Part shown: in pieces, positions 47,116 through 58,600 of the stretch | Layout of the letters: the number at the start of each line of letters is the position of its first letter | Position numbering within the stretch: the first letter of the stretch is position 1 | From: Antitrichia curtipendula | Lineage: Eukaryota > Streptophyta > Bryopsida > Hypnales > Leucodontaceae | Reading direction: 5' to 3' | Length of the DNA stretch: 64,000 nucleotides | Assembly: GCA_951230915.1 (NCBI GenBank) | Contig: OX579640.1 | Location: forward strand, 25,734,196-25,798,195 | Program-made: the position numbers and the translations under genes | Notes under the pieces: generated by a model | The model's database searches: none | Seen by the model: only the letters and a program-made list of their open reading frames with translations | What the model was told of the DNA's origin: nothing

Positions 47116-47576
47116 CAATTGGTAATAATCATGACATAGGTTTGGAATGGGTGATGTCGAGTTGACCCCCTAGTTTCCCTTTGGTGTTCTTTAAAAAAAA
47201 ATTGGGTTCCACTGTGATGGGGTAGTGGTGAAGTATGGCTATATATATTTCCTAACAATTTTCTAATATTTTATGGTTGGGATTTATTTTGTTGTATTGG
47301 AAAGACCAACTGTTCAATGTTGTTCTTGCAGATCAACGACTTTTTTTTTATTGAAGTCAAAATTTTCTATTTTTGGCTCTTTTTTATAATCGCTAATCCA
47401 TTTATGTTCAATGGATTCGATGACACTAGAGGTAAGATGTTGCTTGTTATCATTGACTTATGCAAACTGTTTGGTGGTTTCCAAAATCATGTGTGCGTTC
47501 TAGAATTCTAACATTCATTTTTTTATTAATGATTTGTTCAAGTGATATGTGATTTACAACTTTTGCAATATGACAG

Positions 47577-49733
47577 GATGGTTATGTACCTTTGCCTGGC
47601 TTGAAGCTTGGACATTTGTATTGTCCGATATGTGTGTCTGAGTTCCCTCCTCATCAGAGAGAGAGTCATGCTTTAACGACAAAGCATAAAAGAGCAAAGG
47701 ACAACGGTGAAGTGCTTTACAACAAAGAATGGGATTTGAAGTGGTGTTCTATATGCCAAACCTTGGGAAAGGAAAGAGTCCATGAAAAAAATCCAAAACA
47801 TTTCAAGTGCTTGGATTTGCAACAGGTGATTATTATTTCTAGTTTTATGTTTTGTTTATTAATTTTTCAATAAGTATTATGTTTGAAATTGGATTATTCA
47901 TGAAAAAGCTAACCGTTGATTTTGTAAATCAAAAGTTTAGTCCTTGAAAATAATATTTGAACACTGTCTTATGTTCTTTATTTAGACAGCTTCTTATATT
48001 TTACATTGTATGCGTCTTATATAATTGTACAGCGTTATTCCAATTATTTGGCCGCCCCTACCAAGAATAACATAGACACAAGAGTAGTTTGGAGAAAGGT
48101 AAATATTTTTTACTTTCTTCACCTCTGTTTGATTTTTTTTGGGTTTAAAGTATGTTTATACCTTAAATAAAATATCATACTAATCTAACTATTAATTTTC
48201 ATTTTTTTATGGTAGTTTTGTATAATAACCTATTGGTTATTTTGTTTGGTGGTGTAGGAGGACTCTTTTGCACTAGAGAATGTTGCATTGGGTGATCATG
48301 GAACAGAATTTCTTGAACCTTTTCTTGTTGAAGCTAGAGAATTAACTATGACTGGAGAGTATGGCACAGAGAACGAAGGTTGTGTGGCACTGATCAAGCT
48401 TATGCATTGGATAGATGAGCTCAAAGAAGATGGTTGTGACAGTGAGATTGGGATTAGTATTTGCCAGTCTTATAAGGCTATCATGAAAGGCATGAGTAAT
48501 CCAAAACTGTCTGAGGTTTGGGTGGTCAGGCACAAACTGCCTTGTGCTCGTGATTTATTTGAGACACTTCGCTATGCTGATGAAAGTATGCTGATGCATG
48601 AGGGATTTTGGGTTGTCCAAGACACAAGTTTTGCTGGCAACATCAAGAACCGTAGCAATATCAACTTGAAACGTTTATTATGGAAGAGTTCGAAGTGCTA
48701 TATGAAGTTTGACGTTCATTCCTTTGGAGCTTCGTTTTTGCCAAGCCAGGAGGTGGATTACAACACCAATTTGCACGATTTCATTGTCTATTCTTTGATG
48801 GTGGAAAGAGCTATTGAAGATCTACGGGTGCGGTTTGTTGAACATGGGTCAAACTCGTCTGTTTTTCGTGAAGCATTGTTTTATCATGTTCCGAACATGT
48901 ATGATATTCTTTATGAGCAAAATCTTGACATGAGTGGACATCGAAGGACCCTTCCTCTTGGTTTTAAAAGGGGTGCATCACTTATCGATGGTCCAGCATT
49001 GCACTTGGCTCCGCGGACAGTGGAAATCGATAATGAGGAGTGCATTGACATTTACGATTTTGGTGCACATGATATGGAATATATTGAAAAAGGGAATGTG
49101 AGTATCGCTCATTCAATTCCGCTTGTGGATGACGCTTTTGGTAAGTGTGCTAAATTGTGGTGCACTAAAGGACCAGAGAGTCAAGGCTTACTACGTATTA
49201 TTTCCGGTGTTACCCGGGGCGCTATTATTGGATCGTCTTTTGGAACCCGGACCTCGATTCACGTGGAAGATGCACTTTTGGGCACCTTCAATCTATTGGT
49301 GCTTGGTGCTCCAAAGATTTGGTATATTGTACCAAAGCACAAGTCTGGGAGGTTCACTCGGTTTTTAAAGAAGCGAAAATGGCTCAATCATGTTTATCGT
49401 AAGCAGTGCTATATTGAGTGCTTTTCAAATGTTACTGGGGCTTTATCGTCCCAAGACATGGAGAAGTATGAGATCCATCGGATGGTTCAATACCCAGGAA
49501 TGACTGTGATGATGGTTCCCGGAATATTGTATCATTGGACAATATCATGTGGTTTCAGTTTGGCGGACAGCGCGAATTTCTATTTGAGATTCAATGGAAC
49601 GGAGGACCTGCATAAATTGAAAGCAATGTGGCAGAACTATGTCCAAGGTGGCATAGGCAATTCTACGCCCCATGGATCATCCACAACAGCGAATCAATAT
49701 TTTGAATTTTGTGAGGGTTTTGGAATTATGTGA
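47577..49733 (+). CDS. JmjC-domain protein with two zinc-finger-like motifs (5' end unresolved)
   Basis: Three phased exons, 47577-47825, 48033-48098 and 48258-49733, give at least 596 residues; the first exon begins at an acceptor, so a start exon lies upstream. Exon 1 carries CPIC with a following H-x5-H and CSIC with a following H-x4-H, two C2H2-like fingers. The C-terminal third is a JmjC fold: SIHVEDALLG has the His and Glu iron ligands (codons 49260 and 49266), Asn and Lys follow in FNLLVLGAPKIWYIVPKH, and LYHWTISCGFSLADSANFY aligns with the KDM4 strand YHAGFNHGFNCAES.NF. At the third iron-ligand position this protein has Cys (49548-49550) instead of His. Canonical members are Fe(II)/2-oxoglutarate histone demethylases; activity here is doubtful. 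No stop interrupts it. Confidence 0.85.
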
Positions 49734-50604
49734 ACCATATTTTTGTAGCAGTAGTAGCATTAGTAAAACCAATTTGGTATCATCCTGACGTTGTTTCAAG
49801 TAGCATTAGTTTAGTACTACTTGAGCATTGTTTCAATGTAGCAATGGCTTAGGATATTACTTCAATGTGACTTTGGTTTGGTACAATTCTAACATTGTTT
49901 TGATATATTATTGATTTGGCGTGTGTGAGCGCATGAAAACACCACGGTTTAGGATTACTTTAAGCCATAGCCAAAACGGCCCTCATCATTGCAATTAGGA
50001 TTGGTTAGTAGTCAATAGTGTTGCATAAGGGTTAAGATTAGTATTTAGTGCTTGATCATGTCATTGTAGCTTAATTTTGTAATTTATATCTAAAAATAGA
50101 TAGTAGAAGGGTTGTATTCCATACTTGATTGTAGATTAGAGTAACTGAAAGAACATAGGTTTACGTAGGTTTTAGGGTTTTTAGGGCTGAAGTTTGGGTA
50201 GTTTTTGTATATTGAAAGTGTCCATTGATCATTTTGATGATGAGTTAGGTTTAACCCTACAAATATGGAATGTCTTGATATTTCTCACAGCCAAAGTTCT
50301 AAGCTTTGAAAGTGGACTCCATGCAGTACTTAACCAAAACCTCAAGGCTAAATTATATCTAAAAATCTCCCAATGCATTAGGAGATATATACAATTATTA
50401 CTTTGGGACTTTGGTAGTTCAAAAGTAGTTAAATATGGCGTATAGTTATTTTTATTTTTATTTTTTATACGTTGAGATTTAATAAACCGTGAGGCGGTAG
50501 GCAGCATTCTTAGTCCTGCTCAAAAGCTATTGGCAAGGAGGGTTGTGTAAACTTTGTTTCGTGTGTTTAGACAAACTGTATGAAAGTTATTTCATTCCAA
50601 AGTT
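49734..50604. other. JmjC 3' flank, no gene seen
   Basis: Probably 3' UTR followed by AT-rich DNA, with one GGTTTTAGGGTTTTTAGGG motif at ~50170. Confidence 0.35.
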
Positions 50605-50960
50605 TTGTATGAATCAAAAATTGATTTAAATTCTCTTTCATTTTGGATAAACCATAACTTTCACATCGTATGTCTAAATGCCACAAAACAAAGCCCTTGC
50701 ACTCCCTTGTGCATACAACTTTCTATTTGTGCCAATTTTTTGGTGTTTAGGGTTTTAGGTGTGAAAGTTATGGATTTTTTTAATTAAAAGAATTAATTGA
50801 ATTATCTTTTTGTTTTTGAAAAACCATAACTTTCACATCACATGTCTTAATGCCACAAAACAAAGCCTTTGGACTTCTTCGTGCATAAAGTCTTTCCTTT
50901 CGCTTACACTGCGGTGTAAAAAATTATTGAATTTCAAAGTTCTACTGAATTGAAAAACTA
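50605..50960. repeat. 172-bp tandem duplication
   Basis: AAACCATAACTTTCACATC followed by ATGTCT, AATGCCACAAAACAAAGCC and a CTTTC-rich end occurs at 50649 and again at 50821. The copies are diverged. Confidence 0.65.
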
Positions 50961-51174
50961 TATAACTATTCTTAATTTTTTTTTACTGTGGCAAAGGCAC
51001 AAGGCACACTAGTTTAGATTCTAATTCATAACACATAAGACATAGGACTTGCAAGTACAATATTTCATCAAATAATTCAAAACATATGATTAGCAAATAA
51101 TTGAAGCGACAAGCTGAACCTTATAAAGACATTGGATGACAGAGAATCATTTTATGTAAGATAGCAGTGCACAA

Positions 51175-52131
51175 GGGCTCCTTCACACTACGGCACAAGG
51201 TTGAGAGTCCGTCGATTTCCACCAATCAGATTGCAGAAATCCAAGAATTCGGCCTCTCGAGCTTTCACACTAGGAGGCACAGTCCAAAGGCCGTTGCCTT
51301 CAAAACGGACAATATGTCTGAGAATTTACTCCATATTGACGGACTCTCGACCTGAGTTTGGGTCGAGCAAAAATGGGAATCCAAACTCTGGTCAAGAGGC
51401 CGTCGAATTTGGAAAAATAAAAATAAAAAAAATAAGAAATTCAAAAAATCTCAGCCGTTAGATCTTAGCGGACTGTTTTTGCAAGGCAGCAAGTAGGATG
51501 CGGTTTTGCCTTCGTGATCTTTCTCTTTTGTTAGGCCCCCTAATTAGGCGACCAATTGGGGGGCTAACTGAGGCCCCAAAGGCCTTTGCCTTTGCCGTGT
51601 GCCTGTTCTCGGCCACCACGGGCACCCCTTTCCCCCCATTGTATATGCAAATGGGGTGTCGCTGGTTGGGTTTGAAACCTACTCTCCACCATCACAATGG
51701 AGAGACTTTGCATGGTATGGACAAACCCTCCGCCTACCTCCTTCCCTTGATGAATGACTCCTTCATTTCTCATTTATATCTTCCATAGTCTTTGTTTCAC
51801 AGTGAAAGCAAGTGCTGTAATTGTTCTTTCAATGCTATTTTTGACTCCTTCATGTTTTTTGCATGTTTTGCTTGTAGGAATTGATACCCTAAATGGCCAA
51901 TTGCATTTCGGGCAATTACCGACAAGAGAGCAAATTTTATGATGCTCTAGATGAATGGTACCACCAAGCCGAGCTTGGACTTTGGGCTTGGCCTTTGGAG
52001 GCTTCACACTATGGCCGGCCAAAGGCTCAAGAACCTATCATTTATTGCCCGTTTCTTTGGACTCTCACCAAAAGTTTGTCCTCTCAATCCCACGGCCTCT
52101 CAACTAGGTCGGCCATAGTGTGAAGCGACCC
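51175..52131. mobile_element. 957-bp non-autonomous element with ~40-bp terminal inverted repeats
   Basis: The left end reads GGGCTCCTTCACACTACGGC and continues AAGGTTGAGAGTCCGT; the right end, read in reverse complement, is GGGTCGCTTCACACTATGGC then TAGTTGAGAGGCCGT. The flanking triplets are CAA and TAA, possibly a decayed 3-bp target duplication as in PIF/Harbinger elements. A second inward copy of the terminus (GGCTTCACACTATGGCCGGC at ~52008) makes the last ~120 bp a nested fold-back. No transposase frame is present; the ~96-codon frames inside are probably incidental. Confidence 0.75.
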
Positions 52132-53874
52132 TAAGTTCATCCTTGAAACTTTATGCAAAAAGAAGAGGTCTTGCACAATCCAATGAGTACTCCTGAGTTT
52201 TTTTTAAGGGTTATGGTGCAAAACAGTCCGCCTTGCAAGTTTAATAACTCACCTTGAAGCCATAACTTAGCACACATGGACTGTAATAACTCAAACTAAG
52301 TTAGTGACACAGAAAAATGTATGCCAAAATCCATAAATGTATGGACAATAACAAATTTTGCAATCTGAAAGTGGGATTAGAGCGTTCGGTCTTATTCACA
52401 CATGACGTATTGACAACACTCAAAGTTGCTTCAAAACCCTTTTAGGACGTGAGGTCTAACTGAGCGGAGCACGACCCTTTTGATAATTGTTAATCTATTT
52501 TCTGATCTCTTCTCAGTGAAATTTGCATTCCTTTAGGGTCATGAGAGTTCATTGTACAGTCAAGTCCAGTACATTTACGAACTGCCTTTCTGAGGCCTTC
52601 AGTTTTTTATTTATAATGTGTAGTATAATTATTATATTTCTTTAAATAAAATTATCATTGCATCCTCACACAATCTCATTTAAGCTTATCAAAATTTAGT
52701 TTCAAAAAACAAAAACTCCAATTTTGGCAAATTTTTGAAGACAATTTTCATGGATTCACAAAATATTTTATTGCTAGAAATTGGTGGTGAATTTTTTGAG
52801 ATTGATTTTGGATACATGTAAGGAACACTCTTAAGCACGTTTTTCTCACCGCAAGCATCTCCAAAAAAGTTTCACAATTCCTATTATAGAAATTTCAATG
52901 TGGAGGTGATAATGTCCAAATGTTATGAAAATTGATATCTCTTCGTTATAATTAGTTTTTTCTATTTTCCTTCATATGGTAACTAATGCGGTACACTTGA
53001 GTAGAATGGTACAATTTCTTTGCCAAAATCAATTAAAATCTAGAGATATCTATTTTACAAAGTTTAGTCACAAGATGCCTCATATTGAGCTCTTATTAGG
53101 AGCTTTTTTTTTGGAATTTAATGGGGTGTTTTTTAATATGAAGGATGAGCAATTGTGCATATTGAAATTTCTAACATATCTATGCAATTGAATCAAAAAA
53201 ATTCATCAGTGATTGCTTGCAATAAGATATTATGTAAAACTATGAAAAATTGACCTTCAAAATTTGCCAACATGGAGATTAGCTTTTTTGAAACTGAATT
53301 TTGGTAAGCTTGAGTAGAATTTGATATGGTAACTATCTGTGATCATAATTTTGAACAAAAAAAGAATTACATTCTACATTGTCCTGTTTTTGTAAGCAGT
53401 TCAAACAGGCAGTTCGTAAATGAATTGGACTTGAATGTACATTAGGATGTTAAGGCAAATCAGGCATTTTTTAAAATTAATTAATTTCCTTAATAGATTC
53501 AATTATTTCAATAGGTGATTTCCTAGGGCCCACATGCCTTGTTAGATCTTGGAGGCACATGTCCAACAAATTTGTGGACTTTGAATTCCTTAATCTCATG
53601 AATTTGTAAATTTTATAACTTTTGATCACAAACCCTTTTATGTGTTTCAAAAGTTCAGAATATTAATAATATTAATAATATGTACATTGAGTAGGTTTAA
53701 GCATTTTAATTTATTTCATATATTATTGAATTTTTTATGGTTTGAAACATGTATATAAACTATAACCTACAAAAATGATAGATTTAGATGAGGATATTCA
53801 TATAGGCTTTAAATAATAACCCCTCGTGTGAACTTTTCCTTTCGTGGACATCTCTAGACTAAATAAATGCTTTT
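52132..53874. other. AT-rich intergenic DNA, no gene seen
   Basis: No supported frame. The phrase AGTTCATTGTACAGTCAAGTC at ~52548 has a rough inverted counterpart at ~53435 (GACTTGAATGTACAT), perhaps marking an old insertion. Confidence 0.3.
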
Positions 53875-54300
53875 ACTTTTGAACTACAATCCAACTGAAT
53901 TTTTCCTTTAGAACTCCAGTGTCTAAAGTAGGGGTTTAGTTAGTCTACTGCAGTTTAAGCCAACTTTTACGGTTACCTCTAGACCAACTAAAGATTTTTG
54001 CTTTTAAACTACTGCTTAACTAAATTTTTAGGGTTTAGAACTGAAGTGCCTAAAGTAAGATTTTTGCTCGTCAGTTGTAGTTCAAGCCACCTTGTATGGT
54101 CATCCCTTGACCAACTAAAAGCTTTTGCCTTTGAACTATAGTCTAACTGTATTTTTTTAACCTAAACCCAGTGTCTAAAGTAGGATTTAGGGTAGTCTAC
54201 TGCAGTTCAAGCCACCTTGTACAGTCATCTCTTGACCCACTAAAAGCTTTTGCTTTTGAACTAAAGTTTAACTGAATTTTGAATTTAAGAACTAGAGTGT
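53875..54300 (+). promoter_or_regulatory. ~126-bp tandem repeat array 5' of telobox gene C
   Basis: Units start at 53875, 54001, 54128 and 54253 (last partial), each with CTTTTGAACTA, AACTGAATTTTT, AGTGTCTAAAGTAGG, CTGCAGTTCAAGCCACCTTG and CCAACTAAAAGCTTTTG. Read in reverse complement this is the unit of the array upstream of gene A. The array ends ~145 bp before the chosen ATG of gene C, matching the layout at gene A. Confidence 0.8.
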
Positions 54301-54443
54301 CTAAAGAATGGTATTCTTTGTCCCTTTATAGTACAACCTTTCTAATTGTCAATTGTGTGTTTCGTATCACTTGTTTTGGATGTTTTGTGTGGTTTATTTT
54401 TGCAACATTTTCAAACTTTTGTTTAGTTTCGTTCAAGTTTGAG

Positions 54444-55640
54444 ATGGCATCAAGTGACCAAGGAAGTCTAGGAGGGGAAGAGCCCTTAGGGTTTGAGTTG
54501 GTACAAAATTGGGTGTGGGAGTTCCTACTTAGGAATACCTTCGGGAAAGATGCAGTGCAAATTGTGTCCGAAACTTGGGGCTTTTTGTTCCCTATACATG
54601 TTCAGAGGTTGGTCCAAATGTATTTGGTGAGGGACCTAACAAATATGGTCAATAACCATGAGGAGCAAGTAGACATACCAACAGTCATAAAAACCTTGGA
54701 TGGATTGCTAGACACACTCGTCCATAGTGACCAAGCCAATGATGACCAAGCCATGTGGGGGCCTGGTTTTGCTCAGCTCACGTTAGAGTCCAGCGTGCTT
54801 GAAGAACCAATCTTTGAGTTGAAAGTCCAGATGATTGGCTTAGAGAGAGATGTACGGTCTGTTGAACTTGACGAAGACGTTAGAAAGCTTCTAGTTGATT
54901 TTACTAATTTTGTGTGGATTCTCTTCGGTCCGATGGCATTGGATTTAATATGTGCAGATATTGTGTCTCCCGATGCAAGAGCGTCATTTACCAGGCCCCG
55001 TGCTGCCAAAGACATTCACAAGGAGAGCATGGACATGTTGGAGGCAGCTCTTCAAGGATTTGAACGCCAATACATGGAGTTGACCAAGCAACTGGAGGAC
55101 CAGAAGGAGCTTTGCGAGAACATGCTTGCAAAAGTGCGCGCTGGTCCAACACCGAATTTTGGGTTTCAGGACGGCAAGTTGCACTGTGCCAAAACAATGA
55201 AGGAGACGGGGGTGTTTAAGGTGCCCTCTCCTACCAAGTCCATTGTAGAGGTCCCCACCGGGTCTCCACAGTTTGCTTCTGGGTCAAAGTCAACAATGCC
55301 ATCCCAAAATGTTGAGTGGAACGACGAAGACACTATTATCATCGACGCTGATCCTAAACTGCAGAGCCTTGGACCCGTAGCTTTGGAGTCCAAATTTCCT
55401 ACAAAGGGTGCAAAGGTGAAGGTGTTTCATAAGAAGAAGGAGATGACAGAGTTCTCACCCAAGGAGGATAAAGCTTTGGAAAAGGGTCTTCAAAAGTTTG
55501 GAAGGAACAATCTTACAAAGATACTTTTGGAGAGACAAATCACATTTGAAAAACGTTCAGTTGCAGATCTTCAAGAGCGCCTTCTTCAGTGCCAGCCGGG
55601 CACAAGTTTGTACGCGGTATGGAAGGGAGTGGGTGGATGA
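54444..55640 (+). CDS. Telobox-family protein, copy C (diverged Myb-like end)
   Basis: The frame opens at 54279, but the ATG at 54444 (MASSDQGSLGGEEPLGFELV) matches the other copies and gives 398 residues without introns. N-terminal blocks: QNWVWEFLLRNTFG, WGFLFPIHVQRLVQMYLVRD and MWGPGFAQLTLESS. A coiled-coil stretch (MLEAALQGFERQYMELTKQL) and an acidic linker follow. The C-terminal Myb-like region is FSPKEDKALEKGLQKFGRNN, then ITFEKRSVADLQERLLQ; helix-2 Trp and the telobox KDxxRN signature are missing, as in copy A. Copies A and C are closer to each other than to B. The coding sequence reads PLGF as CCCTTAGGGTTT, itself a telomere motif. DNA binding is uncertain. Confidence 0.86.
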   Translation: MASSDQGSLGGEEPLGFELVQNWVWEFLLRNTFGKDAVQIVSETWGFLFPIHVQRLVQMYLVRDLTNMVNNHEEQVDIPTVIKTLDGLLDTLVHSDQANDDQAMWGPGFAQLTLESSVLEEPIFELKVQMIGLERDVRSVELDEDVRKLLVDFTNFVWILFGPMALDLICADIVSPDARASFTRPRAAKDIHKESMDMLEAALQGFERQYMELTKQLEDQKELCENMLAKVRAGPTPNFGFQDGKLHCAKTMKETGVFKVPSPTKSIVEVPTGSPQFASGSKSTMPSQNVEWNDEDTIIIDADPKLQSLGPVALESKFPTKGAKVKVFHKKKEMTEFSPKEDKALEKGLQKFGRNNLTKILLERQITFEKRSVADLQERLLQCQPGTSLYAVWKGVGG

Positions 55641-58600
55641 GCTTGAGTTCAATCTTTGATGTAGCAGCAGCTTTTTACTTGCTAGACTTCAACCTATGGG
55701 TTTAGGAATGCCTAGAAGTCTTTGTGCTTAGCCAATCTACCTTTTGATTATGTGCATATCTCTGATTATGAAAAAATGAAATATTCGATTTTTTGGTTCA
55801 TTTAATGTTTTGTTGTTTTGTTGCAAATTGAGCATTTGTTTGTTTTTTAGGGGTTAAGGATTTAGGGTTCAGGGTCTTAGGATTGTAGGGTTTGCTCAAA
55901 ACCACGACGGGGGTCGCACAAGGGGTTGATGTCATGGGCTTTTGGGTAGTATAGTGCGGCCCCCATCAACTCGGGTTCGTAGGGTGTCAATACATGGGGG
56001 AAACGAATCTGCGTTTGAGGTTTATTTTATCTTGGATATTGGTGCAAGGGTCACTTGGATGCCTCCCCCCTCCATATTGGAGTTTAGGAAATGTGCCATT
56101 TCAGGAAGGATTGGGTTTAGTATTTAGGATTCAAGAGGCAGGACAAGGTGACAGGCTAAGTTTGTGTAGTCCATAGGAAAGATTGGAGTCTTTGATTGTT
56201 CATGGAGCTTGTACTTGATGCAAGTCTTTGGTTCTCACTATATTGTGAATTTGCCATGATTCAAACCACTCCATTTTTGAAATGGAATGTTCAAACATTT
56301 TGTTAGATAAAAACAATAATTTGCCAATAATTCATTGATTAAAAGATATATTATTTCGATTCTTTTGAATATTATGCACGTGAATTTGCATGGTAATACA
56401 CTAAACAAGCATATGTAAATAATAAACCAAACCAAAGTCATGGGCAAAGTCCTCTTATATAAAATTATTTAAAGAATATTAGTAATATAAGTCATGGTCA
56501 CAAGATCTAAGAACTACAATGATACCACGTTGTATAAAATAGTATAAATTGTAATGTCTCCTATTTTGTCTTTCTCTGAATTCTTTTTTTTGACCCTATT
56601 ATAAATGCACCAACGCTCTCAAATAGAGGCTCTTATGCATATTCATACACGTTTTAGATATGCCATCACTAATTGAGAAATAAAAAATTTTAAACTTGTA
56701 GAAGACATATGGAAGGACAAGTATAACAATTTAGAATTAAATGCTTTCAACTTTTTTTTTTTTGATCCGCTTTTTATTTTCTCAAGCGAGAAACAAATTT
56801 GTCAATACTTGGTAATTTAAAACTTCCAATACAAGTACTAGGTATAATTCTTTGAATTCCTTAGAGAGCCAATAGGAAAGAGGTTTAGTTTAAACTTTGA
56901 AAAATCATTTTGAAAGAGACGATTGATGCTTAAAGAAAAGGAATGAAACTCAAAGATCTATTATGTATGTGTATGGTAAACTAGGCTACAACTTCTACGC
57001 ATTATATAGATGTGAAATCCATGATAGTACCACACTTGTTTGCCTTATTTAAGAGTAGAATAACAATGAATTAAAATCATGGTTTTCATGTATCTTGGAG
57101 TGCCAAAGTCATGAAAGTCATAGATATTGTACGTAAGTGTATAAAATAGATTGATTGTGCAAGTTCTAAATCTCTTAATCACCTTGTTTGGGTTAAATAT
57201 AAATTCAATTTCAACGTTTTAATTTTAATTTGGGTTTAGGGTTTGAAAAAAAGTAATTTTGTGTGTTGTAGCTCTTTGAAAAATCCAAAACTAGTAGAAG
57301 TCATTGTCATGCCAACCAAAGCATACAACACCACTTTAAATTTGAAAGCGCAAAATGCGATAATGTATATTTTAAAACAAAACTATATTCAAATGATTCT
57401 AAATCCTAAACCCTTTGAAGTCTAATTTCATTTAAATACCTAAAAGGCATTTCATATTAAACTAATGCATGAATTTAAATAATTTGAAACATCCATAAAA
57501 TTAAATATGTTGTTTGTTGTACTTTAATTAAAGATAGGAGCTAGTGGTTGAATTAATAGAGTTCACGTCCAGATCAATGAAGAAATTCAACCAACAAGTA
57601 GGGTGTTTTTTAAACAATCAAGGTTTATGGTAGCTCAAAAGTTTTTCACGTACTTCTACACTTAAGATGTCATTTAAAAATCAGAATTCAGTATGAACTA
57701 TGAAGTGTACATTAAAAAAATCCCATAATTCAAGTAAGGTCCTAAAGAAGGTCCTAAAACACAAAATGGACGCCATTTCCGAAAATGTAAGACACATTCC
57801 GTTTGGGTACACCATGCAAAAGTTAGGAGCGCATGACGTTCAAGAAGCAAATATAAAGAGAGATCTTTTGATATCATTCTTTCAATTTGTACAACAATTG
57901 GATTTGGTCCATGATTTTGCATATTTAAGATGCCTATAGAAAAATGATCTTGCACATCAAAAATTTTCTATACACTTACTTGAAAATTTGGTGAATTTCA
58001 TGACCTGACTTTGGGCAAAGTACTGTGGAATCATAAATGCTAAATCTCATAATTTATTGCTTTCCAATCTTTGAAGTGTTCAATTTACACTTGTATTAGT
58101 TTAGCAAAATATTGTATGTCTGAAAAATCTCTACCTTCATCTTCCAAACAAAATGTGGGTGGGTGGCTACTATTTTACATGCCACTTTAGAACTACAAAT
58201 GCTGAGGCTCATTACTCCATCTAAACTTTGATGCAAATTATGCTCCCAAAATGCTCAAGCAAAATATTGAAATATCGTCTTTTGAAGTCATCACAAGTAA
58301 TTATAACCAAATTACAAAGGTGTATATAATACTATCTCCATCCCCAAAAGATCTTATTGTTGGACAAAATGTTCTAGATTAACTAAAGGCAAAAAATAAC
58401 ATTTTGAAGACCTGTTTTGTGTTGTAAATAGAGTAATGCACTCTTAGAGTTCTTAAAACTTTGAGTTTTGAAGAACTCTATGAAATGCAATTTGGAAAGG
58501 TTGAAAAGTGGAATTTCTGAAGCATTTTCAAAAAGCACCACCACACATTTAATTGTTGAGTGTAGGATTGTCATTTTATGGGCATATAGAATAGGCCAAA

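Noticed and set aside
46931..47125. 64-codon membrane-like frame before the JmjC gene
   Set aside because: Its DNA is two diverged satellite units; it does not splice in frame to the zinc-finger exon.
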